A program made the position numbers and the translations under genes. A stretch of DNA of 64,000 nt. It comes from Solimonas sp041659605 (GTDB lineage: Bacteria; Pseudomonadota; Gammaproteobacteria; Nevskiales; Nevskiaceae). The stretch lies in contig JBAZXW010000011.1 of the NCBI GenBank assembly GCA_041659605.1, positions 46,864 through 110,863 of the forward strand, read 5' to 3'. The notes beneath the pieces are model-generated. The model was given only the letters and a program-made list of their open reading frames with translations, was not told the origin of the DNA and ran no database searches. Of the stretch, positions 43,189-51,871 are shown in pieces; position 1 is the stretch's first letter, and each line of letters begins with the position of its first letter.

Positions 43189-45951
43189 TCAGCGCTCAGC
43201 ATCGGCACCGAACTTGTACTTCAGGCGCGCGCCGATCATGCGCGGCTGGCCCATCGCGCGCGATTCGATGCCCAGGACGTTGTAAGTGCCGCCGACGTAG
43301 GTGACGTACTCCTCGTCGGTGACGTTGGTCGCGAATACATCCAGATCCACCGGCAGCGCAAAGATGCCGTTCCAGTTCAGGTTGAGATTCAGCAGCGAAA
43401 AGCTGTCGAGCACTGAAAACGGCGACGAGCTCGAGGCCGCGACGCGCATCTCGCTGTTGTAGACGTAGGTGGCGCCGACATTGAAAGAGCCAAACCCCGA
43501 CGGCAGCGGCAACGCGTAGATCAGAGAACCCAGGGCGGAATGGCGCGGCGCGAACGGCAGCGAGTCGCCGACATCCACGATCGGCGTGCAGGTGAGCCCT
43601 TCGATTTGCCCAACCGCGGTGACACGATCGCACTGTCCCTGGATGTCCTGTTCGAGCAGCCGCGTGTCGAGATAGGAATAGGACAGGATCGCCGTGAGGC
43701 TCTCGAACGGCTGCAGGAAGGCATCCGCCTCGAAGCCCTTGATTCGCGCCTTGCCGGCGTTGGCAATCGAGGTCGTGGGGCCGCCGGTCCTGGAGATGTA
43801 GCCGAACTGCAGCTGCATGTCGGTGAAGTCGTTGTAGAAGGCCGCCATGTTGAAGCGGCCGGGCACCGGCCCGCCGAAGCTGGTCTTGGCGCCGATTTCA
43901 TAGGTGTTGACGTGCTCCGGCTCGTGCGTATCGATACCCGAATCGGCGGCGAGATTGACGCTGCCCTGGCGGTAGCCGCGCGTGTACTTGGCGTAGGTCA
44001 TCGTGCCGAGGAACGGCTTGTACTGCAGTTCGAGCATGCCGGTCGGCGCTTCGCTCTTCGTCTTCGGCGTCGAGACGGTGGCGACCTCCGGCTGCTGCAC
44101 GGTCAGCACATAGGCATAGCGTCGCTTGACACCGTAGCCCTCGGTCTCGTCCCAGGTATAGCGGAGGCCGCCAGTCATGTTGAAGTAGTCGTTGAAGTTC
44201 CAGGTCGCCTGGGCATACGCGGCCTGGTTGAGATACGTGGTCTCGTACTCCTGGATCAGCACGCCGCCGAGCGCACCGCCCAGCGGGTCGCTGCAGTTGT
44301 ACTGCGCGGGATCGCCGCTCTCGAGGCTGCCGAGATCGCAGTACAGGAAGCTGGCCGCGATATTGCCGGACGGGCCGTCCGGCTTGCTCGTTTCGTAGTA
44401 CGCGCCGGTCTGCCAGATCATGCGGTCGCTGAACGACGCCCCCTGCAACTGGAGTTCGGCGACGTAGCTCGCCTGGCTCGTCACCGGAATCTCGGGATTG
44501 ACCACGGAGGCGCCGACGGAGAACTCGCGCGCCGGCTCGGTCGGATCCGGGAACTGGGTGCCAAAAATATTCGAGCCGTTCTTCGTCTCCAGGTGCGTGT
44601 AGGCCAGGATATTCTTGAGTGCGACGTCGTCAGTCAGATTCCAGGCCAGCGTGTTGATGAAACGCATCTCCTCGATCAGCGTGATCGGCGTCTTGACCGT
44701 GCTCGCGAGGTCGTAAAAGCCGTCCTGGCCCGAGGCCGCCTGGTCGTCGAGCTGCTGCTGGCAGGGCTGGATCGTGAACAACGCGAACGGATTCGGGGCC
44801 GTGGGGTCGGTTTCGCCATTGCAGGCGAACAGTCGCGTCGTATAACCCGTCGATTCCGAATCTACATACTGGACAATGGTGTAGTTCTCGATCTCGTCGC
44901 TGAGGTCCCAGGACAGGCTGCCGCGCACCGCCGTGTAGTTCACGTCGCCGAGCTTGTCGGCGCCGATGCCCGTAATGTTGTTGAGATGCCCCTCACGCTC
45001 CTTGTCCTCGATGCCCAGGCGCAGCCGGAACGTATCGCTTACCGGCACGTTGAGCACGGCCTGGATCTGCCGGGCCCCGAAGTTGCCGCCCGAGGCCTCC
45101 ACGTAGCCCTCGAACTCGTCCTTGGGTTTTTGCGGCACCAGCAGGATCGCGCCGCCAGTCGTATTGCGGCCGAACAAGGTGCCCTGCGGGCCCTTCAGCA
45201 CCTGCACGTTCTGCAGGTCGAACAGCGATCCCGGCCCGGCACCGTCACCGGAACTCTGTGAACTCTGGCCGCGTGGCGCGACGACTTCGGCGAAGTAGGT
45301 CGCCACGGAAGCGGTCGTGCGCAGGTCCTGGGTGAATCCGCGAATGGTGAAAGTGGCGTTCTCGTTGCCGAACCGCGAGTTGGCCTTCAGCGAAGGCGTG
45401 TAGATCGCCAGGTCCGCGGAATTGGTGATGTTGGCGTCGCTGAGCTGTTCCTGGCTGAAGACCGTCATCGAGATCGCAACGTCCTGCAGGCTCTCCTCAC
45501 GCCTCTGCGCCGTCACGATGATTTCCTCGATCGGCGCCTTCGCCTTCCGCTCAGCTGGCGGCGCGACGGCCGTTTCAGTCTGCGGCACCGGAATGGTGTC
45601 CAAGGGCGGCTCGGCCTGCGCCGGCGCGGTCTCGGATGCTACGGGTTCGGCGGGCGTGGCCTCGGGAGACGACGCTTCGGCAGCCGCGGGTTCAGCAGGT
45701 GCCGCTTCGGACGACGACGCTTCGGACCCTGCGGGTTCGGCGGGTGCGGCCTCGGAAGAGGACGCTTTGTCGTCCGTCCCGGAGTTCTCGGCTTTTCCGG
45801 GATCAGGCGTCGCTTGCGCTTGCTCCTCCTGAAGGCTGTTCAAGAATTCGTCGTCCCCGGAAGTTTCACCCGAAGACTGCGCCACGGCGGATGCGCTGTG
45901 GGCCATGCTCACGACTGCCGTCATCGTTGCGACGATCATCAGTTTCTTCAT
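43189..45951 (-). CDS. TonB-dependent outer-membrane receptor
   Basis: The 920-residue protein starts at ATG 45951 with GAGGAG upstream. A clean signal peptide (MKKLMIVATMTAVVSMAHSA then SAVAQ) is followed by an acidic Ala/Pro/Glu linker with three 15-residue repeats (62-106). A TonB box IEEIIVTAQRRE (141-152), a plug (RGFTQD, VLKGPQGTLFGRNTTGGAI) and a barrel ending KLKYKF before a short tail GADAER come next. The plug is close to that of the receptor at 10776-13523, so the two should recognise related ligands. It lies beside the IclR/Rieske unit, with a 19-bp palindrome about 180 bp upstream. Confidence 0.93.
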   Translation of the reverse strand: MKKLMIVATMTAVVSMAHSASAVAQSSGETSGDDEFLNSLQEEQAQATPDPGKAENSGTDDKASSSEAAPAEPAGSEASSSEAAPAEPAAAEASSPEATPAEPVASETAPAQAEPPLDTIPVPQTETAVAPPAERKAKAPIEEIIVTAQRREESLQDVAISMTVFSQEQLSDANITNSADLAIYTPSLKANSRFGNENATFTIRGFTQDLRTTASVATYFAEVVAPRGQSSQSSGDGAGPGSLFDLQNVQVLKGPQGTLFGRNTTGGAILLVPQKPKDEFEGYVEASGGNFGARQIQAVLNVPVSDTFRLRLGIEDKEREGHLNNITGIGADKLGDVNYTAVRGSLSWDLSDEIENYTIVQYVDSESTGYTTRLFACNGETDPTAPNPFALFTIQPCQQQLDDQAASGQDGFYDLASTVKTPITLIEEMRFINTLAWNLTDDVALKNILAYTHLETKNGSNIFGTQFPDPTEPAREFSVGASVVNPEIPVTSQASYVAELQLQGASFSDRMIWQTGAYYETSKPDGPSGNIAASFLYCDLGSLESGDPAQYNCSDPLGGALGGVLIQEYETTYLNQAAYAQATWNFNDYFNMTGGLRYTWDETEGYGVKRRYAYVLTVQQPEVATVSTPKTKSEAPTGMLELQYKPFLGTMTYAKYTRGYRQGSVNLAADSGIDTHEPEHVNTYEIGAKTSFGGPVPGRFNMAAFYNDFTDMQLQFGYISRTGGPTTSIANAGKARIKGFEADAFLQPFESLTAILSYSYLDTRLLEQDIQGQCDRVTAVGQIEGLTCTPIVDVGDSLPFAPRHSALGSLIYALPLPSGFGSFNVGATYVYNSEMRVAASSSSPFSVLDSFSLLNLNLNWNGIFALPVDLDVFATNVTDEEYVTYVGGTYNVLGIESRAMGQPRMIGARLKYKFGADAER
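45634..45768 (-). repeat. Three 45-bp in-frame tandem repeats
   Basis: Three imperfect copies encode KASSSEAAPAEPAGS, EASSSEAAPAEPAAA and EASSPEATPAEPVAS in the periplasmic linker of the TonB receptor. The repeat likely arose by slippage. A flexible acidic linker between signal peptide and TonB box could lengthen the reach to TonB. The paralogous receptor at 10776-13523 has a shorter acidic linker without it. Confidence 0.85.
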
Positions 45952-46260
45952 TGTCTCCTCACTCGGTGCCCAGTACGCCTTTAACACGCCTTTAACAGCC
46001 AGCAGCTTTGGAAATGGCAAGCGGCGCACGAGCAGCGAGCGCCGCAGAGGGCCTGCAGTTCTCCCCACTCCATTGCGGTACGCCGAGTCCCCGTGTTGAC
46101 CGGTGGACTTTTCCCTGGACTTCATCATCGCCGTTTGCAAAACGGCGTCAATATGCCGCGCCGGCCTTTGTGAACCCCCAGCTGCAATCGCTTTAGTCCA
46201 TGCAGGATGTCGACAGATTCGGGTTCATGCCACCGCGTTCCGGGCGCTCAGGTGGGGCGC
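45952..46260. other. 309-bp intergenic region upstream of TonB receptor
   Basis: It holds the leftward leader of the TonB receptor, including GAGGAG before the ATG, a short direct repeat CGCCTTTAACA (45977-45997 region) and the palindrome at 46129-46147. The right end reaches the IclR stop at 46261. No ORF with support is present. Confidence 0.7.
46129..46147. promoter_or_regulatory. 19-bp perfect palindrome upstream of TonB receptor
   Basis: Arms CGCCGTTT and AAACGGCG flank GCA. Its core TTGCAAAACG (46135-46144) is the exact reverse complement of CGTTTTGCAA at 47198-47207 in the iclR-SDR divergent region. This points to two sites for one regulator, most simply the IclR protein encoded between them. 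Confidence 0.65.
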
Positions 46261-47091
46261 TCAGGCGGCGCCGAGCTGCCGCGACACCTGGGCAGCGCTT
46301 TCACGCAGGTCGCGACCGATTCTGGCCAGCATCTGATCCTGCAGCTGCCCGCTGATGCCGACGACGACCAGGCAGTGGGTCAGCTTGCCGCTGACGCCGA
46401 ACACGGGCGCCGCAACGACGGTGACGCCCGCCATGTAGTTGCCCTGGTCGATGGCATAGCCTTTGGCCCGCGTCTCGGCCACCTGCGCCTCCCACTCGGT
46501 GAGCGAAGGGGCGTTATCCCAGCGCAGCCCCCTGAAGCGGCGGCGCAGCTCATCGCGTTCATATTCGCCGAACGCGGCGATGCAGCGACCGCTCGCGCTG
46601 ATGGTCGCCGGGAAGCGGCTGCCGATCTGCGTGTGCAGCTGGATCATGGTCTCGGAACGCGCCATGGCGACGACGATCATGTGTTCGAGCCCGACGATCT
46701 GCACGCCCATCGCCGTCACGCCGTATTCACGGGCAACGCGGTCCATCGCCGGCTGCGCGAGGGCGGCAAAGCGATCCTGGCTCAGCCACTGGCGTGCCAG
46801 CATCAACACGCCGGCGTTGAGCGAGTAGAGCTTGGTGATGGGATCGAAGCTGACGAACTCCTCTGCGACCAGCGTCCGCAAGATGTGCAGGCCGGTGCTG
46901 GGAACCATGTTCAGGGAGCGCGCGATGAACTGAACGCCCATCGGCTCGGACGATCGGCCCAGCAGCCGCAGGATGGCCGCGGCGCGCGACACCGCCGGCA
47001 CCGTGCTGTGCTCGAGTGCCGCGTCGAGCGCCGCCGCGTGCGTATCTTTGGACGCCGCAGTCCTGGATTTGGGCTTGAGCTTGGCCGCCAT
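46261..47091 (-). CDS. IclR-family transcriptional regulator
   Basis: The 276-residue protein starts at ATG 47091. It has an N-terminal winged HTH (AVSRAAAILRLLGRSSEPMG; VQFIARSLNMVPSTGLHILRTLVAEEFV, about 34-85). The C-terminal IclR effector domain contains VVAMARSETMIQLHTQIGSRFP, SASGRCIAAFGEY and the AAPVFGVSGKLTHCLVVVG strand. IclR proteins respond to aromatic or carbon-source metabolites. It diverges from the SDR-Rieske-TauD-MFS operon and sits downstream of the TonB receptor promoter. Confidence 0.93.
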   Translation of the reverse strand: MAAKLKPKSRTAASKDTHAAALDAALEHSTVPAVSRAAAILRLLGRSSEPMGVQFIARSLNMVPSTGLHILRTLVAEEFVSFDPITKLYSLNAGVLMLARQWLSQDRFAALAQPAMDRVAREYGVTAMGVQIVGLEHMIVVAMARSETMIQLHTQIGSRFPATISASGRCIAAFGEYERDELRRRFRGLRWDNAPSLTEWEAQVAETRAKGYAIDQGNYMAGVTVVAAPVFGVSGKLTHCLVVVGISGQLQDQMLARIGRDLRESAAQVSRQLGAA

Positions 47092-47195
47092 AGCGTATGC
47101 GTTCGGGTGATGACGTGTGCGCCGCGATGATACGAACATTCGCGGACATTCGCGCCCGCGCATGGAGCCGTCTGCGCCCGGCACTTCCGCAAACC

Positions 47196-47211
47196 GGCGT
47201 TTTGCAACGCC
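47196..47211. promoter_or_regulatory. IclR-linked operator candidate in divergent region
   Basis: GGCGTT and AACGCC flank TTGC, and the decamer CGTTTTGCAA (47198-47207) is shared, in opposite orientation, with the palindrome at 46129-46147. It lies between the iclR start (47091) and the rightward SDR start (47363), the expected place for an autoregulatory IclR site. Confidence 0.6.
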
Positions 47212-47362
47212 TGTCTTGACCAGTAATGCACACCGTTGTTGACTACTGTTGCCGTGGCGCGATAAGGTCGTGCAATGGCATGCGGGCCCATTTCCGGCCT
47301 GCAGGAAATCCGCCCCGCAGGAAATCTGCTGCACGATCCCCGGAGCCTGCTGAGAACTGTCC

Positions 47363-48208
47363 ATGGACCAAAGCCTTCTGAAGCTCGACGGTCGTATCGT
47401 CGTGGTATCCGGCGCCGCGGGTGGCGGCATCGGGACCACCGTCACGCGCATGCTCGCCGAAGCGGGGGCGACGGTGATCGCCGCGAGCCGCTCGCAGGCC
47501 AACATCGACAAGCATCTGGCGCCGCTGGCGGCGCGGGGCCTGCCAGTGGTGCCAGTAGCGGCGGACACTTCCACGGACGAGGGCGTGGCCGCCGTCATGG
47601 CGCAGGCCAAGCGCGCGAAAGGCACGCTCTATGGATTGGTCAATGTCGCCGGCGGCGCCGCGCCCGCGACCTGGATGCGTGCGACGCGCGTCACCCGCGA
47701 GGACTGGCGCGCGCTGTTCTCCCAGAACCTTGAGACGATGTTCTTCATGAGCCAGGCCGTCGCCGCCCAATTGCGCGCGCAGAAACTGCCGGGCGCTATC
47801 GTGTCGATCTCGTCGATCAGCGGCATGAACACCGCACCCTTCCATATCGCTTATGGCGCAGCCAAGGCGGCAGTGGTGCAAGTCACGCGCACACTGGCGA
47901 CCGAGTTGGCGCTGGACAACATTCGCGTCAACGCCATCGCCCCCGGCCCGACCGAGACGCCGGCCTCGGGCGCGTTCGTCGACAAGGACGAGGAGCGCGA
48001 CCGCAGCGCCATCGCGATGGGACGGCGCGGCCGCCCCGAGGAGCAGGCCGGCGCGATTCTGTTCCTGCTGTCGGAGATGTCGAGCTACATCACCGGCCAG
48101 ACGATCCTGGTCGACGGCGGACTCAATCTGAAGTGGACCCATCTGGGCGCGGACAACACCTCGCTGTTCCTCAAGAACGAGGATTTCCGTGCAGCGATCA
48201 AGCGCTGA
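47363..48208 (+). CDS. Short-chain dehydrogenase/reductase
   Basis: The 281-residue SDR has a glycine motif with one extra Gly (SGAAGGGIG, 14-22), VNVAGGA in the NNAG position, Ser in VSISSISGMN and YGAAK. It ends in TGQTILVDGGLNLKW plus a 20-residue tail (THLGADNTSLFLKNEDFRAA). It is the first gene of the rightward operon with the Rieske oxygenase 9 bp downstream. It probably acts on the hydroxylated product. Confidence 0.9.
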   Translation: MDQSLLKLDGRIVVVSGAAGGGIGTTVTRMLAEAGATVIAASRSQANIDKHLAPLAARGLPVVPVAADTSTDEGVAAVMAQAKRAKGTLYGLVNVAGGAAPATWMRATRVTREDWRALFSQNLETMFFMSQAVAAQLRAQKLPGAIVSISSISGMNTAPFHIAYGAAKAAVVQVTRTLATELALDNIRVNAIAPGPTETPASGAFVDKDEERDRSAIAMGRRGRPEEQAGAILFLLSEMSSYITGQTILVDGGLNLKWTHLGADNTSLFLKNEDFRAAIKR

Positions 48209-48217
48209 GGGGATCTC

Positions 48218-49606
48218 ATGAGCCAGAACGCTACGAAGTCATCGACGATCGAATCGGCGGAGGATCTGACCGAGGCCGCCACGATCGGCGCCGAGGCCTA
48301 TACCTCCGAAGCCTACGCGCGCGCCGAGCGCGACAAGCTGTGGCGCAAGGTCTGGCAGCAGGTCGGGCGCATCGAAGAGATCCCCGCGGTCGGCAGCTAT
48401 CTCACCTACGAGATCCTCGACGATTCCATCATCGTCGTGCGCACCGCGGCCGACACCATCAAGGCCTATCACAACGTCTGCCCGCATCGCGGCCGCCGCC
48501 TGGTGGACGTTCCGCAGGGTGCCAAGCAGGGCTGTGGCCAGCGCAAGATGTTCGTCTGCGGATTCCACGGCTGGCGCTTCGACCTCGACGGCTGCAATAC
48601 GCATGTGCAGCACCGGGACGACTGGAACGGCGCGCTGACCGACGAGAACACGCATCTGGGCGAGGTCAGGGTCGACACCTGGGGCGGCTGGGTCTGGATC
48701 AACATGGACCCGGCCTGCGCGCCGCTGCGCGAGTACCTGGAGCCCGCAGCGTCGATGCTCGATCCCTTCGAGCTGCAGAACATGCGCTACCGCTGGCGCA
48801 AGTGGGGCATCTTCGACTGCAACTGGAAGGTCGCGATGGAGGCCTTCAACGAGACCTATCACGTCCAGACCACGCACCCCGAGTTCAACAAGTACGGCGA
48901 GTTCCGCGGCTGGGCGCGGGCGCAGGGCAAGCACAGCAACATCGGCTATGACGCGCCCAAGAACATGGACGCCAACCAGGCGGCCAAGCTGCGCGTCGGC
49001 ACCAACGCCGATCCGCGCATCTCGACGGCCGAGATGCAGCTCTACACCTGGGAAAAGGCCAACACCAACACGACGCAGACGCTGGTCGACGCGGCGCGGC
49101 GCCTGGCCGACGAGTTGCCGGAAGGCACGCCGGCCGGCACGGTGCTGCAGCACTGGCTGACCTCGGCGCGACGCGACGACGCCGCGCGCGGCGTGATCTG
49201 GCCGACGGTCGATCCGGCGCACGTCGGCAAGAGCGGCACGGCCTGGCAGATCTTCCCCAATTTCCAGATCGGCCACGCCGTCAACAACATGCTGTGCTAC
49301 AGCGCGCGGCCCTACGGCGGCGATCCCAACAAGTGCATCTTTGAAGCCGCAGTGTACGAGCTGTTCCCCAAGGGGCAGGAGCCGAAGACCGAGTGGGTGT
49401 TCTCGCCAGCCACCGAGGAAGCCTGGTGTTACGTGCTGGGACAGGACTTCTCCAACATGGCCGCGGTGCAGCAGGGCATGAAGTCCGCCGGCTTCCGCGG
49501 CACCAAGCCCAATCCCTACATGGAACGCAGCACCGCCAACCTGCACTTCCAGCTGGCGAAGTACATGGGCAGCGGCGCGCCGCGGCGGCTGTCCGCAAAC
49601 AAATAG
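48218..49606 (+). CDS. Rieske non-heme iron oxygenase, alpha subunit
   Basis: The 462-residue protein has the Rieske cluster ligands Cys88, His90 (CPHRG) and Cys114, His117 (CGFHGW). The mononuclear iron ligands His215 and His220 are in NETYHVQTTH. The residue bridging electrons to the iron, Asp in naphthalene dioxygenase, is Glu212 here. GAGGGGATC precedes the ATG. No beta subunit, ferredoxin or reductase is adjacent, so it is probably a homo-oligomeric oxygenase served by redox partners elsewhere. The homologue at 55822-57270 shares the same features. Confidence 0.93.
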   Translation: MSQNATKSSTIESAEDLTEAATIGAEAYTSEAYARAERDKLWRKVWQQVGRIEEIPAVGSYLTYEILDDSIIVVRTAADTIKAYHNVCPHRGRRLVDVPQGAKQGCGQRKMFVCGFHGWRFDLDGCNTHVQHRDDWNGALTDENTHLGEVRVDTWGGWVWINMDPACAPLREYLEPAASMLDPFELQNMRYRWRKWGIFDCNWKVAMEAFNETYHVQTTHPEFNKYGEFRGWARAQGKHSNIGYDAPKNMDANQAAKLRVGTNADPRISTAEMQLYTWEKANTNTTQTLVDAARRLADELPEGTPAGTVLQHWLTSARRDDAARGVIWPTVDPAHVGKSGTAWQIFPNFQIGHAVNNMLCYSARPYGGDPNKCIFEAAVYELFPKGQEPKTEWVFSPATEEAWCYVLGQDFSNMAAVQQGMKSAGFRGTKPNPYMERSTANLHFQLAKYMGSGAPRRLSANK

Positions 49607-49641
49607 ACGGATTCAACAGACAGATTCATCGGAGACATACA

Positions 49642-50457
49642 GTGACATTCACGACCAGAGACCTCACTCCTCGTATCGCCACGGAAATACGGGCGGACAA
49701 AGACACTCTGCTCAGCGGCAAGTACGCGTCCAGGATCCGCGAGCTGCTCGAGCAGCGCGGCGTGCTGGTGTTCCCGCAAGTCAACTTCAACGACGACGAA
49801 CAGGTCGCCTTCACCAACACGCTCGGCACCTTCGCGCCCGAGCACGACGGCGAAATCATCTACAAGGTCACGCTCGACAACAAGGTCAACGCCAAGGCCG
49901 ACTACCTCAAGGGTTCCTGGTACTGGCACATCGACGGCACCATGAACAAGGTGCCGATCCTTGCGTCGATCCTTTCGGCGAAGGTGCTGTCCCCGACCGG
50001 CGGCGATACCGACTTCTGCAACACCTACGCCGCCTACGACGACCTGCCCGACGACGAAAAGAACGCGATCGACAAGCTGCGCGTGATGCACTCGGCCTGG
50101 AACACCTTGTTCTACTACGATCCCGAGCCGGATCCGCGCGTGCTGGCCGGCATGATGGCGATCGGCGACCAGGAACTGCCGCTGGTGTGGAAGCACCGGT
50201 CGGGCCGCAAGTCGCTGGTCATCGGCGCCACCGCCCGCCATGTCGTCGGCATGGACTACAAGAAGAGCGTTGAACTGCTGGTACGTCTGCGCGAGTGGTC
50301 GACGCAGCCGCAGTTCTCGTACCGGCACAAGTGGACGGTCGGCGACACCGTGATCTGGGACAACACCGGCACGATGCACCGGGCCACGCCCTACGACCCG
50401 AACGCGGGCCGCAGGCTGCACCGGACCAAGCTGCAGGGCGAGGAAGCCTTCGCCTGA
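49642..50457 (+). CDS. TauD/TfdA-family 2-oxoglutarate Fe(II) dioxygenase
   Basis: The 271-residue protein starts at GTG 49642, with GGAG 7 nt upstream. The facial triad is His96/Asp98 (WHIDGT) and His246 (TGTMHRATPY), with a 2OG-binding Arg near 257-261. It matches the TauD at 8517-9329 in many blocks (ADYLKGS, HRSGRKSLVIG, HVVGM, VIWDNTG and the shared end GEEAFA). It is therefore a paralogue working in the second module. Confidence 0.93.
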   Translation: MTFTTRDLTPRIATEIRADKDTLLSGKYASRIRELLEQRGVLVFPQVNFNDDEQVAFTNTLGTFAPEHDGEIIYKVTLDNKVNAKADYLKGSWYWHIDGTMNKVPILASILSAKVLSPTGGDTDFCNTYAAYDDLPDDEKNAIDKLRVMHSAWNTLFYYDPEPDPRVLAGMMAIGDQELPLVWKHRSGRKSLVIGATARHVVGMDYKKSVELLVRLREWSTQPQFSYRHKWTVGDTVIWDNTGTMHRATPYDPNAGRRLHRTKLQGEEAFA

Positions 50458-50546
50458 CGCGAGCGAGCCGCGGGCGGCGCGCACGTCACGCGTAGCCGCC
50501 GCCCGCCAGCAGCGGCGAACTCACAAGCCCTTCGGAGGAGAGAACC

Positions 50547-51806
50547 ATGGGCACACACAAGACCGCGGCAACAGAGTGGCGAGGCTTCTGGTTCCTGCCG
50601 GTCGTTGCCGCGCTGGGCTACGCCACCTCCGTTATCCACGTCTACTCGATCGGGCCGTTCATCGCCCCGCTGCAGCAGGAGTTTGGCTGGTCGCGGGCGC
50701 AGATCTCGCTGGGCCTCACAGTCGCCAGTTTCGTCGGCGCGCTGTTCTGTATTCCGATCGGCATCTTCGTCGATCGGATCGGGCCGCGCCGGATCGGCCT
50801 GATCGGCGTGCTGGCGATGTGCGCCGCGTTCGCCTTGCTCGGCACCGCGACCGGCACGATGACCAACTGGGCACTGTTGTACCTGGTCGTCGCGCTGGCG
50901 ACACTCGGGGTGCAGGCGACGGTATGGACCAGCGCGGTCAATAGCCGTTTCGAACGGTCGCGGGGGCTGGCGCTGGCGATCACGCTCTCCGGCGCTTCGA
51001 TCAGCGCAGCGATCTTTCCGATTCTCGCGACCTGGTTGATCGGCGCCTACGGCTGGCGCACCGCTTTTGTCGGGATGGCCGGAATCTGGGTGGCCCTGGT
51101 CTTCCCCTTCGTATTCCTCTTCTTCCGCGGCGCCCAGGATCAAGGCCTCCCGGCACGTACGGCGACGCCGGATGTCACCCGCGCGCCGACGACATTGACG
51201 GGCGTCAGCCTGTCCGAAGGCCTGCGTTCGCCGACGCTCTACAAGCTATTGGTGGCTGCTGGCCTCTTTGCATTCACGGCCGTCGGCGCTGTCGTGCATT
51301 TCGTGCCGATTCTCACCGACAGCGGCGCAACGCCGCTTGGGGCGGCTGGCATCGCCTCGCTCATCGGCATCTTCTCCATCATCGGCCGGCTGGGCACGGG
51401 GCTGCTTCTGGACCGTTTCCCCGCGCAGAACGTCGGTGCGACCGTGTTCCTGCTCCCGGTCGTCGGGGTGACGCTGCTCCTGCTCGACGGCAGCAACCCT
51501 TTCAACCAGTCACTCGCCGCCGCGACCCTGGGGCTCACGCTCGGCGCGGAAGTCGACGTCATCGCCTATCTCGCAGCGAAGCATTTCGGCCTGAAAAACT
51601 TCGGCGCCTTGTACGGGGCCATGGTGATGGCACTCGCGCTCGGCGCGGCTTTCGGACCGCTCACCGCCGGCGCAGTGTTCGACCGCTACGGCAGCTACGC
51701 ACCGTTCCTGCTGCTCGACACCGTGCTCATGGCGGCGAGCGCGATCACGCTCTTCAGCCTGCGTCCCGCGCCTTTGCAAGCCGCGGCGCCGGTGCAGGCA
51801 ACGTGA
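50547..51806 (+). CDS. Major facilitator superfamily transporter
   Basis: The 419-residue protein has 12 predicted membrane spans. The first is around FLPVVAALGYATSVIHVYSI, and the loop 2-3 motif A is DRIGPRRIGLIG (about 74-85). The overall layout, including FGWSRAQISLGLTV after TM1, matches the monocarboxylate/OFA-type MFS branch. It could import a pathway acid or export a product. GGAGGAGAGAACC precedes the ATG. It is fourth in the SDR-Rieske-TauD operon. Confidence 0.92.
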   Translation: MGTHKTAATEWRGFWFLPVVAALGYATSVIHVYSIGPFIAPLQQEFGWSRAQISLGLTVASFVGALFCIPIGIFVDRIGPRRIGLIGVLAMCAAFALLGTATGTMTNWALLYLVVALATLGVQATVWTSAVNSRFERSRGLALAITLSGASISAAIFPILATWLIGAYGWRTAFVGMAGIWVALVFPFVFLFFRGAQDQGLPARTATPDVTRAPTTLTGVSLSEGLRSPTLYKLLVAAGLFAFTAVGAVVHFVPILTDSGATPLGAAGIASLIGIFSIIGRLGTGLLLDRFPAQNVGATVFLLPVVGVTLLLLDGSNPFNQSLAAATLGLTLGAEVDVIAYLAAKHFGLKNFGALYGAMVMALALGAAFGPLTAGAVFDRYGSYAPFLLLDTVLMAASAITLFSLRPAPLQAAAPVQAT

Positions 51807-51871
51807 ACATCTCCGCCGCGACATTGCCGCGAGCGCAGTCTCGGTACTGAAGGACACTGCCAGGAGCCTCC

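Noticed and set aside
46207..47130. Rightward open frame opposite iclR
   Set aside because: No domain, no ribosome site, and the leftward IclR protein is complete.
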